This document shows positions 42,969 through 56,501 of a stretch of DNA of 64,000 nt, in pieces. The translations under genes were made by a program, and so were the position numbers. The notes beneath the pieces were generated by a model. That model was not told the origin of the DNA. It ran no database searches and saw nothing but the letters and a program-made list of their open reading frames with translations. The DNA is taken from positions 1-64,000 of the forward strand of contig JASAND010019865.1 in NCBI GenBank assembly GCA_030248195.1, in the 5' to 3' direction. This DNA is from Trissonchulus latispiculum (taxonomy: Eukaryota; Nematoda; Enoplea; Enoplida; Ironidae). How positions within the stretch are numbered: position 1 is the stretch's first letter; every line of letters starts with the position of its first letter.

Positions 42969-43934
42969 GGGTAAACTCGTTTATAGTGGACACTCGGGTA
43001 TAGTTGACAATACTAAGCTTCTGTGCAAATGTAATCCAGTAGGAATAATTTCTTCTGCGGAAATTAACTACATGTGATAGCTCAATCTTTGGGCTATCCA
43101 ACGACATATCATTTGTGATGCTACGTTGGATACACTGCGAATACGAAGCATCCAAACATCAAGCATTTTGTGAAAGTTCAAAAATGCTAAGGATTTTGGC
43201 AAAAATACTAAGCTTCAGAGCTTGAGTTCGTGCCCATTTCCGCCAGTGAAGTGGAAAACCTTATGATCATCCGAAAGCAAGTTTTGTGCAGATTAATATA
43301 AGCTAATGAAAATTAAAATTTCGCGGTGCAAATATTTTTTCTGAATTTTTTTCTATTTTCTATCAAATTTCAAACAACTCGGCCTAAGTTGACAATTTCG
43401 CCGGGTATAGTGGACACCCCGAAATCAAAGAATTCTATTCCTTTAAGTCGAAATTTGTTTACATATTCGAAATCAGCGCATTGAAAAACATACCTTTACA
43501 AAGTTTCAGCTCAATTGGTTAAGTTGTGAGGCCTACAGGAGTGGGAACTTGACATGACAAAAGGTTTTAAAACTTCTCCCGCAAAACCACTAATTTGATC
43601 ATTTTAACATTTGTTACTAATTTCTTGTTTTTGGCTTTTATTGCAGTCTGAAATACGTGTAAAACATACGTGACAATATTAGCCGAGTTGTGTCCACTTA
43701 GCCCGGACTATGTGTCCACATTATCCGAGCTGTCAAAAATTTAGTACAGTTACAGTTTTGCGAAGAATTTTTCCACTTCTCAATACAAAACTACATGTGA
43801 TATGTCGCTAGAAAGAGGAGAAAACGTTCTTTTACTTGATATAAAATTTATATGGGATAGCCGCTGAAAATTTTGAGTAATTTTTCTCGGAATGAATTTT
43901 TGTCAAAAAGTGTCAACTATAGACGAGTTTACCC
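42969..43934. mobile_element. TA-flanked inverted-repeat element (Tc1/mariner/pogo-like)
   Basis: The ends are GGGTAAACTCGTTTATAGTG and, inverted, GGGTAAACTCGTCTATAGTT, with TA at 42967-42968 and 43935-43936. At 966 bp the interior has repeated motifs such as GGTATAGT and GTTGACA and no transposase-length frame. TA duplication plus these ends suggests a Tc1/mariner or pogo non-autonomous element. Confidence 0.72.
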
Positions 43935-43936
43935 TA

Positions 43937-45574
43937 CCAAATTAACCAACTAATGCTCCAAGCATAGACTAACTACATAGCCTATTGGTAACTGCGCTTT
44001 ATCACACGCAAATTTAATTCATTAAAAATTACATACTTCACCTAAAGCTGGATAGACGCCGTGTTACTGGTGAGATTAAATTGAAGCCGAGTTTGATTCA
44101 TTCCAAATGTGAATTCAGCTTTTTCAGTCAATTTTATTCTAAACCTATAATTTGTATATACACACAACGATATAGTACATACATAGGCTAGATTTATTTG
44201 AATTTTAGGCAGGAATATCTTAATTTTCAATCAAAGCTAATCACGGTTAACATTTTGTGAAGTAACATTCCATAAACTTTTAAGACCTAACGAAGTTGGC
44301 TTAAAAATAAGTATTGGCTAATGTTGGGTGTGGTCAAAAGTATCTCAAAAATGAGTTTTCAAAGAACCTAAAGAAAGTCCCAAAAGCTTGTCTTCATTCG
44401 TTACCTTTTTTGTCATGCATTATAAAATTACAACACATATCTGTCTGCTTAAACTTTAGTAAACTATTACAGCATACTCCAACCCTGAATTTTCATTTTC
44501 ATGGAAATGGGAATGTTTCAATCTAGTTCTATGTACTGGACCACGTCACCTAAACTAAAACCTAGAATTTACGTAATACCATTTGCCCTTCCTGTAACGC
44601 CGTTGTTAGCGAATCATAAAGTTTGTCGTCACTATTCAAACGGACGATAAATTGACATACATAAACCAGCCGCTAAATAGTTGTATTAGATAGGTGTTCT
44701 GACATTTCACTGGTTTTTCCCCTCTGTGTATCAGTTTACGAAAGTTTTTGGCCGACTTATTTAGAAGTTATTCCAGCTGGCTTAAAGTCGAAGACAACTT
44801 ATTGTCAAATCCTCAGAGGTTTAGAGATTTTATGCAATGGAAACTTGTGCATTTTTTCCTTCAAAGTGCTTAAGTTTTGGAGGACTGCTTGTTGTGCAAC
44901 AAACCATTTTTTGCTCGTTTTTTAGAACCTATAACAGCTGTGGTTTTAGAGTATATAGTGATAAGTGTGTGGCACTGCGAATAAAAAGTATTGTAGAGTG
45001 AACGCATTATCCCTCCCCCACAATCTGACTAGTTTCTCACTCACATTTTTATTGCCTACGTTTAACACACGAGATCTCATCTCGACTTTGAGGTGAAATT
45101 ACTCGACAACCGTAAGACTTGAGTTCTAAAAAACGCGTTAAAACATATCCCTTTTGGACAATAAAATATGTAAAAATCATCGAGATCGGAGAATGTCGAA
45201 AAAATGACCCAAAAATGGAACTCTCCCGTAATTAACTTCGTGGGTAACCGGTAACCGGATCCAGGGATTGGCTTTCTGCAAGCCAGATTTTCCAATACCG
45301 CACATTTTTCAGTATGCATTCGTAACGCGTTATCCGCCTTAGATGAAATTAAATGTTAAATTCTACATTATTAGTGCCTTTGTAGTTTTTATTCCTTGTG
45401 GATCCGTGAGCGGCTATTTTATCGGCTGTCTTTTCCGCCATAAATGGAATGAAAGGAAAGGCGTGATGCATCCTTAAAAGTTGTACACCATGGCATATTA
45501 TATTCATCAGTAAGTTTTGAACTATGTATACATGCACCTAGTAAAAACTCAACAGTATCATTGCTTCAGTAGCC
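43937..45574. other. Intergenic, no gene seen
   Basis: AT-rich sequence. Short open frames on both strands show no domain and no splice-linked neighbours. Confidence 0.4.
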
Positions 45575-46115
45575 AATTTTAGTTTCAGTTTTAGTTTCTG
45601 TATTAGTCCGCGATCCAAAATATTTTCAGTTCCAGTTTCGGTTTCAGTCGGCAGACCAAAATAGTTTCAGTTTCAGGTTTAGTTTTAGTCGGAGTTTGTA
45701 GTTTCAGCACTCAAATAATTACGGTTTCTAGCCTTCAGAGTTAACATGAAGTATGTATAATTTGATGAATATTCAACCTCTCCTGTTTACCTATAACCGT
45801 ACGCCGGCTCGGCTTGGGGACTACGTTTTCTATCCGTAGTCTTCTTCTTGTCCGTTTTGCGGTCTGCGGAGAGAAACACCTGACAGGCCTCACGTGGAGC
45901 CTAAACGGTGTCGAGCCCTCACCAAAAAACCAAAGCCTCTCGTGCTTCATATTGGCAGAACCGCTGCTCAAAACAGTCAAAACTTCAGGTTTTAAGAAAA
46001 GCCTGAAACAAGTTTCGGTCCGAGTTTCAGTTTTTCACGAAAATAATTTCAGTTTCAGTTCTAACTTCAGGTCTCTTCCCAAAATAGTTTCAGTTTCAGT
46101 GTCTGAAGCTGTACT
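45575..46115. repeat. TTTCAG-rich degenerate repeat with a dispersed-repeat copy in its middle
   Basis: 45575-45720 and 46005-46110 consist largely of variants of TTTCAG (AGTTTCAGTTTTAG, GGTTTCAGTCGG). Between them, 45783-45975 carries the reverse complement of the GGACAAGAAG family (CTTCTTCTTGTCC, GTTTTCTATCCGTAG). The arrangement suggests one repeat inserted in another; boundaries not fixed. Confidence 0.5.
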
Positions 46116-49100
46116 AAGTGAAACCTAGTTCCCGTTTCAGTACCGCTCTGCCAGTGAAACATTTGCAGGCTCTGCAATTTATTCTGTCACCCTTAAAATT
46201 TTTCTCCCTTTCTGCTCTGCTCTATCTAAGTTTAGATTCTTCTGAAGGAATAAATCAAGAATTATCGGCTTTCCCGGGCGACATCATTTGTTTCTCACCT
46301 GGGGAAAGAGTTGGAGTCAAAGAAGGAATTTTGGTTGATAATTGCTGGCAACAGTGGGACAGAAAATTTATCAACTGGCAAACATTTTAACTCAAAATTG
46401 ATTCTCGTGACGGGCAAATTTTTCAACGGGTTAATGGCTTCTTTAGGTTTCTTTCCCCCTCAAGAATTTTAACAAGGTTTAGGCTTTCGGTTACCTCCAT
46501 AATTTGGCTGTTGGTTTTTTGTCCAATCATTAGTTTTGAGCAATAGTTTATTTTCTGTCATAAATCTTCCAAGATAACCGAGTTAGGACAGTCGGAATAG
46601 TTTCAATCAAGGCTGATGTTTAATTTTTTCGAAATTTATGGCCAATAATCTAATATTTATGAATGCTATCGGAACATAGTTGTTCGTTTTTCCGACTTGT
46701 TACTAAGGTTTTTAGGCTTTGCTAGATAGTAATATCTTTTTCTGATCCGACAGTCAGTGTGTGTTTGTGACTTTTGACTATTTAAGTTGTTGTGAAACCT
46801 GTTACATACGAGAACTAGACACCCAGCGCTGCATATTTTGGAGAAGCCTGAAATGATATACTTTGCTAACGTTTACAAAATATAAACAAGTTTATTAGCA
46901 AGTTAGTTAGTTGGTTAGTTAGTTAGGATTCGGACTTGCAGCTACTGAGCGGCATGATTTTACGACATCCACTCTCAAAGTCCGTGGTTCGATCTCCAAC
47001 CTGGTCACTACTGATCTCAACGTTTTACTATTCAACATCAAGATTACATTTGAATTAGTATATTGTTTTTCAAGCTAAGCCTAATTCTGTTCTAAGTTAG
47101 TTTCTTCTTTATTAGACAAGACTATTTACCTAATTTTTTTGATAAATGATTGTCTCATTTCTTACCCTTTCAGCGTTCACAATTGTCATTTTTTGTCAAA
47201 ATGTTCTGGTTCTATTTGATCTATACTTTTTCCTAATGTAACAAAGTGCATTGAGCTAACTACACTACACAGTTGGGCCTCCAATTGAAAGGGTTCCCCC
47301 TCATAAACTATTTATTTGATTTCAATTAAAGTTCATTTCCCAAGGGCACTACTTAGAGCTGGTTGCCACACAAGGAACCAAGAATTTTGAGCTCTAGCTT
47401 ATCCCTTTGTGCTTTATGAACCCCTGATTGGTATACGCGGCAAGTCTGCTATGTATCATCAAAACTTCAGCATATCATCAGTTCAAACTTTCCCACACTA
47501 AATTCGATGCTTTTGCAATTATGAAGAACCTAAGTAGATTTTCTCGTTTAGTTTTTAAGCAGATGGCAAAATTTCCGACATCTTTTATTATTGTCTGATA
47601 CGAATTAAATAGAACCTTCTACTTTCTTGCTTTCTTTCTATAAAGATCTCCATCTCCTCTCTTGACTACCTATACATTGGTGTATAGCAAACTCCAAACT
47701 TTCCATACAAGATACATGAATTATTTAGACGGCCAGCCTGTCATGGTAAAACATTATTACCATAAAAATTCCAATAGTATACCACTTTTTTGGTGGAAAG
47801 TCTTCCATCCATTTATGGTGTTATTTATAATGTTTTTTCCAGGCCTGTTTTCGTTTGCCTTCTGCCAGAACTCTAGGCCATAAATTCTCAGATATTTTCT
47901 AATTCCTCTGTCTGACAGTTTAAATGAACTTGGTGGGGGGAAATTAAGTAATATACTTAGTTTTGACGGTATTCGGTGAAATTAAGTTGATCAGATTCAA
48001 GCCAAAAGTTTGCGTGTTTATATTGAATACCGGCAGAAAATACCGGACAAATCTGGATATCTGGCATCCGATTTTTAGTTACGAAGGGGATAGGGATGAA
48101 CAAACTTTCAGATCTATCTTTCAGACTCCCATTTGTATGTTTCCTACAAAATGTCGTTTTAGTAGCATTTGCTGCGCGAAAGCAGTGAAAACACGTGATT
48201 GGTAAAAACCAAACCTAAGTACCTATACACCGGAGGGCCAGTAATTTACCATGCGCATTTGCATGCCAGGTTCACTCCTTTTTCCGTTCCGCTGACGTAA
48301 ATAAGCAAGGCAACCAGTGCTACTTGTACTTCATGATTCTTTTCTTTGTATGTGGCGTGTATGTATATGTCAAATCTTTGTATTTGTATCTTCTTAGAAA
48401 GTTACCAGCTAAAACTGGAAGCTTCTAATTGTGACTATGGAGGAAAGAAATCAGGATTTCCAACTCATTTGTTATTCATGAGTTTCGCGAGACCAACAGC
48501 CCAAAATCCCCCTTTCCTTTATGGGATGCTGCTTTCACAAGTTGAGTTAAGTATGAGTTAACTTCTGTTCGTAAGGACGGAATTAGGGATAATCGACATT
48601 CCATGTTGAAATTTTTGTATGAGCAATGGATAGAATCTTGGCCTGCAATTTCCAATTAAAGTTGTTTTGTATATCTATCATATCTAAAACAATCTAACTA
48701 TTGAAAATTAAAAACAATACTATAATATTAGGTCTCGGTTGTGATATTTCCTAAAAAAATTCGAAAAAGTTTGATTTATTGAATTCAAAAATGTTTGGAA
48801 ATTTTAGTGTCACAGTATATGGTTTGTGGCTGCGGGTTTTTCATGTCTTTTCGCGTTAGAAGGATTCGCAGTTCGCACCACAACCAGATCGGCCTCCTAA
48901 ATTAGCCGAATGTCGAGAAGCCTTTGGAAATACTCAACCATTGGCTCGAATGAAGTCAAACTGGGTTACCGAGCTGGTGGATCTCGTCTCGTCTATTGCT
49001 CCATAATTTTGCTTTGGAAAAATGCATTGTTTCTGCGTCCGTGAAACATTCCTGACCGCTGGGACGTGCTGCCCTGCTCCAACTGTGTTGAAAGAACTGG

Positions 49101-52100
49101 CTCCGTATAAGCATAGCCCATGTGTGAATAAATTTGATTTCTCTGACCATTTTGCCAACCATGAAACCAAACGGCAAAAGCTCATCCTTTAGCGAACTGT
49201 AATCGGTTTGGGAAGGTTATATAGCATAGACTTTGTCTTAAATTCATTTTTGCTTCCAAATTAATAATCTAAATCTTAAACTTAAGTTCAACTAAATATT
49301 TTTACCATTTGTAACAATGGTTTTGCCATTTTTATAATCACTGTTTTTTGCTGTGTTGAAGGTGGCAGTTTCAACACTTTTTGGGTCAGGGGGGCTGCTT
49401 TTTGCACTATAATTTTCCATAAACCAGAATGTTAGAATTATTATTCTATTTGAGCAGCTGATCTCTGTGATTTCAGATACCATAATAAATAGAAATAGAG
49501 ATATCGTCTAATCTTAAGAGATTTGTCTGTGGCAAATAAATCGAGTTGAAACTGGAATGGCTTGCTTATCCTACAGCTGCAGTGCATTTCTAAAATTGTG
49601 TTTAGTTTAAACATCATGTTTTGCTCTATAATTTTTAAAACTATTGTTAAATTAGATTAGATTTATTAAATAAAAGCAGTATAATTTGGATTTATGGATG
49701 GATTTTGTTTGAGTTGCTGACAAATCCTAAATAATTTTTTGACACTGAGTGTGGCATTACAGAGTTATCGACAAATTTGAAACCGTTACGCTCTGCGTGC
49801 TCTTTTTGGTGACACTATTAATTTCAGAACAAATTGCAGACTACCTATGGATAAACTTCAAGTCTTTAAATTCCAAATTTGGAAAAAATTTTGCAAAACA
49901 GTAGGACTACCTTTAAATTTTTGACTAGCACAGCGGTCACCTAACGACAACTTTAGAAGACGTTACTGCACTTGGCCTGTTGACAAGAGAGTTGTGCATC
50001 AAAAACTATTTTCAGAGTAAGACTTTTCCCGTGCTAGGGAACACCCACTTAAGAAAGTCTTAGGGGTAAAAATTGGATTAAATTTTATGTTTTTTTGAAA
50101 GGTCAAAGTGATATAATTATAAAAAATTTGGAACCTCTCGGGGCTTGTACTGAACTCTTGGGCCATAATTGGGTCTATATTTTTTTTTTGTTAGCTTGTA
50201 GGTGAACATGTGCCCAAAAGGAATCACCACCTTAAGCGCGAGAATACGGTAAGACTTTTCCCATGCAGGCTTTTTTCATTCAGAACGTCAGTGAGCTGTC
50301 ATTCCTAAGGTAAGAGCATTGATTTCAGTGGTGTAGTGGTAAACACGTCTGTCTGCGAAACAGAAGAACCCTGATTCAATCCCCGGCTGGACTAATTCTT
50401 TACTTTCAATCCTGATTTAGGCTGAACTTAGAAAATTCTCTGTCCCTCTCCTGTGTCTGTTTTGATGAAAAGTATACTGTATGGTGCTGAAACAAAAATG
50501 ACTGAAAGTTTTGCGCAGAATGCTTCTTGCAGTACAGGAAGCCCTAACAAAAATCTCCCCGGAATCATAAACTCAGTACAAACTTCTTCGAAATCCAAGA
50601 ATGTACACTGCTAATAACGTCATCTGACTGACTTGACTTTGTCTAAAAGAACAGAAACAGAAATTTAACTCCACCCTTTATTTTACATGACGGACTACGG
50701 GATTCCGTTGCTCAATATATACAGAGGGGGTTCTAAACTGACTCTGCAAACACTTGACTGTTGCCTACATTCCGTTTTTTATTAATTCATCCAATTAAAA
50801 TGTGTGGTTTACGGGCGCCAATTTGCAGAAGCATTCGGTACCTGACACCACCCCTGGCACAATTGAACCATTACAGAGTGTTTGTTTTTCCATGGAAAAG
50901 CTTTTTGCACTATTTTTGAATAACAGAAACACCTACAGTTATTTTCGTTCTACACTTCTAAAGGCAAGACCAAAACAAGAGAAAGTTTCCAAATAAATTG
51001 ACTGAACTGAAAATTTCTAGCATTTTTCTGGTGTTTACAAGTTTGTCGACGGTTCAGTTGTCTGTCATCCTTGAACAGGAATGTCTTTTGAAAAGAGCGA
51101 CTTTAAAGCAAAGTTTGATAAAAAAACCTTTCCACCAATAAATAAAAAGTTGGCATAAATAAAGTCTGATTTAGCTGAAAGTTCCCGGAGCTTTCTGCGA
51201 GCCGCACAGTTGCGAGTCTTTTATTCAAACTAAGTTTTTATACTTTCAAGTACTAACTACTGATTATCAAGGCACTAGCTAATTTCTGAATTTGAATTGA
51301 ATTGAATTTGAATTTGAATTTGAATTGAAAGACGGTCCAGCATGAGCTAGCTGCAATGCTGAAGTTGAAGCAGAGACTTTACCGTTACAACCTAACCTAT
51401 AGGTTTGATATTAGGAATGATTTTGCATTCCTCAACCAATCGATGAATCAATCATTTTACTTAAATCAATCCGGATGTCTTGTCATGAACTAAATTGGTA
51501 AATAGGACTTCTCACATGAACCCGAAATAAGATTATTTGACCCTGAAATTTTTACCATTTACCATGTTTACAAAAGTGGTTTCTGTGCAACAGGAAAACT
51601 GAGCCTAATTTTGGAACCATCTAGAGTTATCCTTAAATATAGTTCCGTATCACAAAACAGTCCCACGATTTATTTCATCCAACTGCATTAGGTCTATTTA
51701 CTGTTTCATTTAATTATCTAGGTATCTCAGAAATCAATTCTGAATAAATGTTGACATTTCAGTTACATTCTCTGAGCACATTTCCTTCTGGCTTTATCTT
51801 AACTTCTACTTCTATGAAGCTGGAAGTTTAATTTAAGGCGAAACAAGCTTTGCCAAAACCCACACTTATTTCCTGTGCAGGGAGGAAAGTTACTCAGAAA
51901 AACGTCAAAACTGTCACAAAGTTGCTAACGTTCCACTCTCCATGTAATTTTTGCTAAGACTTCCTACTCACTCTGAAAAAATATTTTTGTAAGTAAAAGT
52001 TAGGTTTAAATAATTTGCAGCTGGTTAATATCAATTTCTATTGCAGGTTTTGGACGATCCAAATGTGCTCTGATGCTAACTGTGCGAACTAATTAACATT

Positions 52101-52147
52101 AATTAGGTCCTATTAATTGTATGCACTAATTTAACACTGATTTCGCG
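46116..52147. other. Long intergenic region upstream of the GPCR, no gene identified
   Basis: Contains a tRNA-like 3' half at about 46935-47010 (GTGGTTCGATC), a tRNA-like sequence at 50325-50395, an element end AATCACCACCTTAAG at 50222-50236, and a short TTGAATTGAAT-type simple repeat at 51292-51330. Short frames such as 48956-49177 (minus) and 47662-47883 (plus) have no recognisable domain. Untranslated GPCR exons could lie here but cannot be told. Confidence 0.4.
50325..50395 (+). repeat. tRNA-like sequence (pseudogene or SINE head)
   Basis: GTGGTGTAGTGGTAAACACG, an anticodon-arm-like CTGTCTGCGAAACAG and a T-arm-like CTGATTCAATCCC follow the order of a tRNA and resemble the tRNA-like gene at 27647. 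The acceptor stem does not pair, so it is not a functional tRNA gene. Confidence 0.5.
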
Positions 52148-53347
52148 ATGACTGATTATCTGAACACCTCTCTAGCGGTTGTGAACGCCACTCTGCTCCA
52201 TGGAAAGTGTGCCCAACCAAACAGTGCTAAGGATTTACTTATCTCAAAAATCGCCCTCGGCATCTGCTATACCATAGTTCTATCCCTGTCCCTGCTGGGT
52301 AACTCTCTGGTAATCTATGTGGTTGCCAGCAATCGCAGTATGCAAACTGTTACCAACCTTTTCATTGCAAACCTGGCCATTTCTGACGTCGTCGTGGGCC
52401 TGTCATCGCTCTGGTTGACGCCCGTCTACGTCTACCTTGGGTCCTGGGTCTGGGGAGAGTCCGCCTGTTACCTATTTACCCTCCTGAGCGGTGGGAGTAT
52501 CTTCATCTCCACCTTTACCCTCACGGCCATCGCCGTAGATCGCTACGTGGTCATCCTTCACCCGTTTCGAACTCGGATGAAGGTCCAGGTCTGTCTGGCC
52601 GTCGTGATTTCGATCTGGATGGCCTCCTTTCTCCTGGTTCTCCCCTACGTCTTTAACGTTCTCCATCACTACAACGCCAAGTGTGGCATGTATCACTGTG
52701 TGGAGCGCTGGGCTGTGGCTGAGATGCGTAACGTTTACGGTATGATTGTCATCCTACTACAGTACGGAGTACCGTTCTCCATCATCACCTGCTGCTATGC
52801 CCGAATCTCGCTGCGACTGCGGGAGCGATCCCAAGCCATGGTGGGAACGCGGAGTCTGGGTCGACAGAAGGCAGAGATCGCCCGGAAACGCCGGATGAAC
52901 CGGATGCTCGTTTCAATGGTGGTGATCTTTGCCTCCTGTTGGCTCCCCCTCAACGTGCTGAACATCATCCGCGACGCCCATACGCAGATTTTCAAAAACT
53001 ACTACTATCCCCTCCTGTTCCTGTGCGCCCATCTGGTGGCGGTGAGCGCCACATCCTGGAACCCCATCCTGTACGCCTGGCTCAATGAGAACTTCCGGCG
53101 GGAATTTCAGGCGGTTCTGCCCTGCTTTCCGGGCGTCCCGCGGGTGAATCGCCTGCCCTCTCGACTGTCCATGGCTCTGCCAGCGCAAAGGGCCCGGCCA
53201 GTCAAGGGCAGTCGGGAGGGCAGTCCCTTTCTGAACGGTCGGGTGAGTCCGAATCTGGCCAGTGGTGATCATAACGCTGCTGGTTGCGGAAAAATTAGAC
53301 TCTCAGTTGATATTAATGGAAACGGTGGACTCATGACTCCCGTTTAA
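52148..53347 (+). CDS. Class A G-protein-coupled receptor, neuropeptide F/Y receptor-like, single exon
   Basis: 399 residues, intronless, seven hydrophobic segments. Class A landmarks: GN51-52 in TM1, LAISD with D80 in TM2, C107 at the top of TM3 with a loop-2 cysteine (C179 or C184), DRY at 131-133, W157 in TM4, P209 in TM5, CWLP at 264-267 in TM6, and NPILY at 305-309 in TM7. N-glycosylation sequons at N6 and N13 precede TM1. The stretches STFTLTAIAVDRYVVILHPF and CWLPLN are typical of NPF/NPY-type receptors, which bind amidated peptides and usually signal through Gi/o; ligand and coupling here are inferred. The start is the first ATG before the sequons. GC content is well above the surroundings, fitting an intronless coding exon. 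Prolactin-releasing-peptide or tachykinin-like receptors are alternatives. Confidence 0.9.
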   Translation: MTDYLNTSLAVVNATLLHGKCAQPNSAKDLLISKIALGICYTIVLSLSLLGNSLVIYVVASNRSMQTVTNLFIANLAISDVVVGLSSLWLTPVYVYLGSWVWGESACYLFTLLSGGSIFISTFTLTAIAVDRYVVILHPFRTRMKVQVCLAVVISIWMASFLLVLPYVFNVLHHYNAKCGMYHCVERWAVAEMRNVYGMIVILLQYGVPFSIITCCYARISLRLRERSQAMVGTRSLGRQKAEIARKRRMNRMLVSMVVIFASCWLPLNVLNIIRDAHTQIFKNYYYPLLFLCAHLVAVSATSWNPILYAWLNENFRREFQAVLPCFPGVPRVNRLPSRLSMALPAQRARPVKGSREGSPFLNGRVSPNLASGDHNAAGCGKIRLSVDINGNGGLMTPV

Positions 53348-53375
53348 AGCGCTGGTTTTAGGTTGATAATACAAA

Positions 53376-53381
53376 AATAAA
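53376..53381 (+). promoter_or_regulatory. Polyadenylation signal AATAAA for the GPCR
   Basis: AATAAA 29 bp after the stop codon, followed by a T-rich stretch (TATTTTTTGTC). A very short 3' untranslated region is implied. Confidence 0.6.
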
Positions 53382-54663
53382 TGATAATTATTTTTTGTCT
53401 TATGAACATATAAATCATAACTATTTTTCTCTATGTTGTTGAAACAGTGCACTGGCGGAGAATAGAATCCATCACCATATCAAGAACACATCAGCGATAA
53501 AGAGCATGATGGCCAAATCTGAGCGATCGTAGCTCGGCTAATGGTGAAGGATCATCGTCTCTGAACAGAAGGGTCCGAAAATTCTGAATATCTTGTCCGT
53601 CTGACTGGTGTCTCACAGTCTAAATGAACAATTAGCCAAGTGAAAGCAAGAGTACATAATGAGAAAACCGTGTTGACTGAGCAGGATCTCTGCTGTCAGC
53701 CTCTTGTCAGCTCGCAAGCCATGCTCCGCACGGTAGCGGCCCGCCCCCGCAAATGAGTACCTTCACTTCAAACAAATAAGCCCACTATCTGCGTGTTCGA
53801 GTCTTCGCTCGAGTCTTTATAGATTATTAAATTCTAGTTATGTACAAATAGTATTACTAGAAACTTTCTGTATATAGCAATATGTAGCTCTATGAAAAAT
53901 TATACTTCGTAATCCATGACGACCGGTAAAATCTCGAAAGGAGTGTATGCTACAGAAACCGACAGTACTGACACGTTGTGACGCAATGAGTTCTACTCCT
54001 GATTCTACTAATACTTAGGCTCTGATGGACGCAATGTAGTGAATGTTACACCATTATACAAGTTAATATTAACAAGTTTGCCCCCAAAAGGTACAATGTT
54101 CAGCAAAAGGGCAATGATATTAGTAATTAGATCAAGGATTTGTTATAAACTTTCTCTGCACGAAGTTCGAGCGTGTCCAGATTTAGTAGCAAAACTAAGT
54201 GAGCGAGTAAGTACATAGCATCAAATCAAAGTATCCATAATAGAAAAGATTCTTCTGAATTTTACTTACCTTTGGATTGAGGAATTCAATAACATATATG
54301 TGCGAGAATGACGACTGGTTCGTAGTGCAGTCAGAATTAGAAGCCGACACACCATTACAAAATAACCAATAATTAGAGGTACAATATTCGCAATTGGAAT
54401 ACACATACACCATTTCAGTACTTTAACAGCTAACTTCCAAAATTTAGATATTTTCTTTTAAACTCCGGAGTGGCATTTTGCTCAGTGCACAACACTACAG
54501 GTCATCTTACAAACAGATAATTATTCAATTGTAAACACGACTGTCCATGATCGACTAAGCCATCAGACTGTTGAACACGTCTGAAAGCTTAATTTGCATA
54601 TACGGTCATTATTTATCAAATTGGCTGTCAGCATTCTTTTGTCGGAGGAGGGGGCTTGCAAAG
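53382..54663. other. Intergenic, no gene seen
   Basis: A GC-richer patch at 53690-53810 (GCACGGTAGCGGCCCGCC, GTGTTCGAGTC) has no fold or frame that could be assigned. Confidence 0.4.
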
Positions 54664-54925
54664 CAGAGTTGTTGACCGGCCGAGGAAAACCCGGCCGGCC
54701 AGTCTTCAGAAAAAGGACACTACTTGATTTTGTCTGTTATATACTACCTGGAGTAACTGTATGTACAAATACTAAAAATTTTGCAAAATACACGAAAATA
54801 GGGCAAAAATGGGACCGGCCGGCCTCTTTTGACCGGCCGTCCTGTTTGACTCGGCCGGCCGAGGGGCCGGTTTGCATCACCCGACCGGGCGGCCGATTCA
54901 AAAAACCGGCCGGGCAACAACACTA
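54664..54925. mobile_element. hAT MITE, 262 bp
   Basis: The ends are CAGAGTTGTTGACCGGCC and, inverted, TAGTGTTGTTGCCCGGCC, with a perfect 8-bp duplication TTGCAAAG at 54656-54663 and 54926-54933. CCGGCCGG motifs recur inside both ends, around an AT-rich centre. Confidence 0.9.
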
Positions 54926-54933
54926 TTGCAAAG

Positions 54934-56501
54934 TAGCACAATTATGAAACAGAAGTCCCCATCGAAACAGATTCTTTGGAAATGGTTTTAAACTTTTTAA
55001 AATGTATAAAAAAGACGATTTGCGCAATTTCAATCAATACTAAAACGGTGATTTGTACTTAAGCCCCCTGGGGCTAAGAAAGAAGCTGAAGTTACATGCT
55101 AAAGAGACAAGTGTTGAGTTTTGTAATGGAGCATGTGCATCATGTCATAACCCGCAGCAATGATTCCGTCTCCAGGCGAAATGAAAACCATTCAAACTGT
55201 GGGTATAGGAAACAGTAAACCTAGGTGCCGACATTTGGGGGAGGGGAAGTTTGGGGGGTGATGGATGCTATCTCGGTGATTCTGACCTATTCTCAATAAA
55301 ACATGAAATAATCTTCCAGTTCTTTGTGCACAAATTCAAAACATTTATTTTAAAATCATTTATTAGCTCAAACTAAAGTCTGACCAAAAAATGAAGAAAG
55401 TGAAATTGTTTTTATCAACAACAGCGTTCAGCAGCTCAACAGCGCTTCAGGATAGCTACCATAAAGTATAAGGCTGATAAGATCTTTCTTTTCGTAAAAA
55501 AAATTTTAAAATTAAGGAATTAGGCGTAAGTAGGAATTGGAGTTTTGAAAACGATTAGGCGCAAGTAGGATAGGCATCAGTAGGAGTAAGCGCCCCCGAC
55601 ATGTTCTGACTGTTGGTGGGAACCGGTAACGGGAGGTTGGAAATTTTGCGCTTGGAGAGGGGGTGAGAGAGGCTGACCTGGGGGTGGGGTCGCCCCTCGC
55701 TCTGCTCCGTCTGGTTCTCCCAGTAAAAGGTGGACCAAAAGTATCATTCAGCATCTAAGATACAGCTGGCTTCAGTTTAGGGCCCCCAACCCGACCCAAC
55801 CGGCAGTGGTTCTGAACAATATAAAAGCTGCGCGCTTTTCAAAAAATTTACGAATAGAAAGATCTCATCAGTCCCGTTCAGAAAATATACTTTATGTTAG
55901 CTATCTTGAAGCACTTTTCATAACCTCACGACTAAAAATTCTGGTAATCCATCAACGCACCGAAGAATTTTTACTCATTTGCGAGGGGTGTCAGTTGGCA
56001 GGTACATAAGTACAATTCCTGAAGCGCATTGCATCGAACTGATAGATAACAGAATCTCTGCAAGGTATCACACTTAATCACTATGCAACAGCAACGTAGA
56101 AAATGAAGTTGATTGCAATTGTGGACAAATCAAAACCATATCAAATATCTGTGAAGAAAAAGGGGTCTTGGTAGTCACGTTACATCACGGTTAGTCGGAA
56201 CACTGAGTCAGAGGAACCCGTTCTAAGCCCCCTTCAGCAGTCCTTATCAGTCTTCCAATAACAGAACGAAAGTTTTTGAGACTGCTTTACTTGACAACCT
56301 TAATTTTTCTTTAATAAAATGAGAAAATTTTGTGCACAACAATTTGAGGCGACGATTTTACCGTACACAGAGCCTCCAGAATATTGATTTTAATTTGACG
56401 TAAACTTTAAACTGAGGATAGGAAATTGAAATTCGTAATTAGATTTTGTTATATATTCACTTGCAATAATGGTTATCGTAGTTTGTTTTGGTTATTTTAG
56501 G
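54934..56501. other. Intergenic, possibly 5' part of the decayed MULE
   Basis: No clear coding exon. A GC-rich patch at 55590-55730 has only a short frame. Terminal inverted repeats for the transposase remnant that follows were not found. Confidence 0.35.

Noticed and set aside
47662..47883. 73-residue frame with a hydrophobic C-terminal half
   Set aside because: AT-rich, no family resemblance, isolated.
48934..49185. Two overlapping minus-strand frames (73 and 83 codons)
   Set aside because: No recognisable domain; overlapping frames are equally open and neither has splice-linked neighbours. Could be a worn transposon or gene fragment but not supportable.
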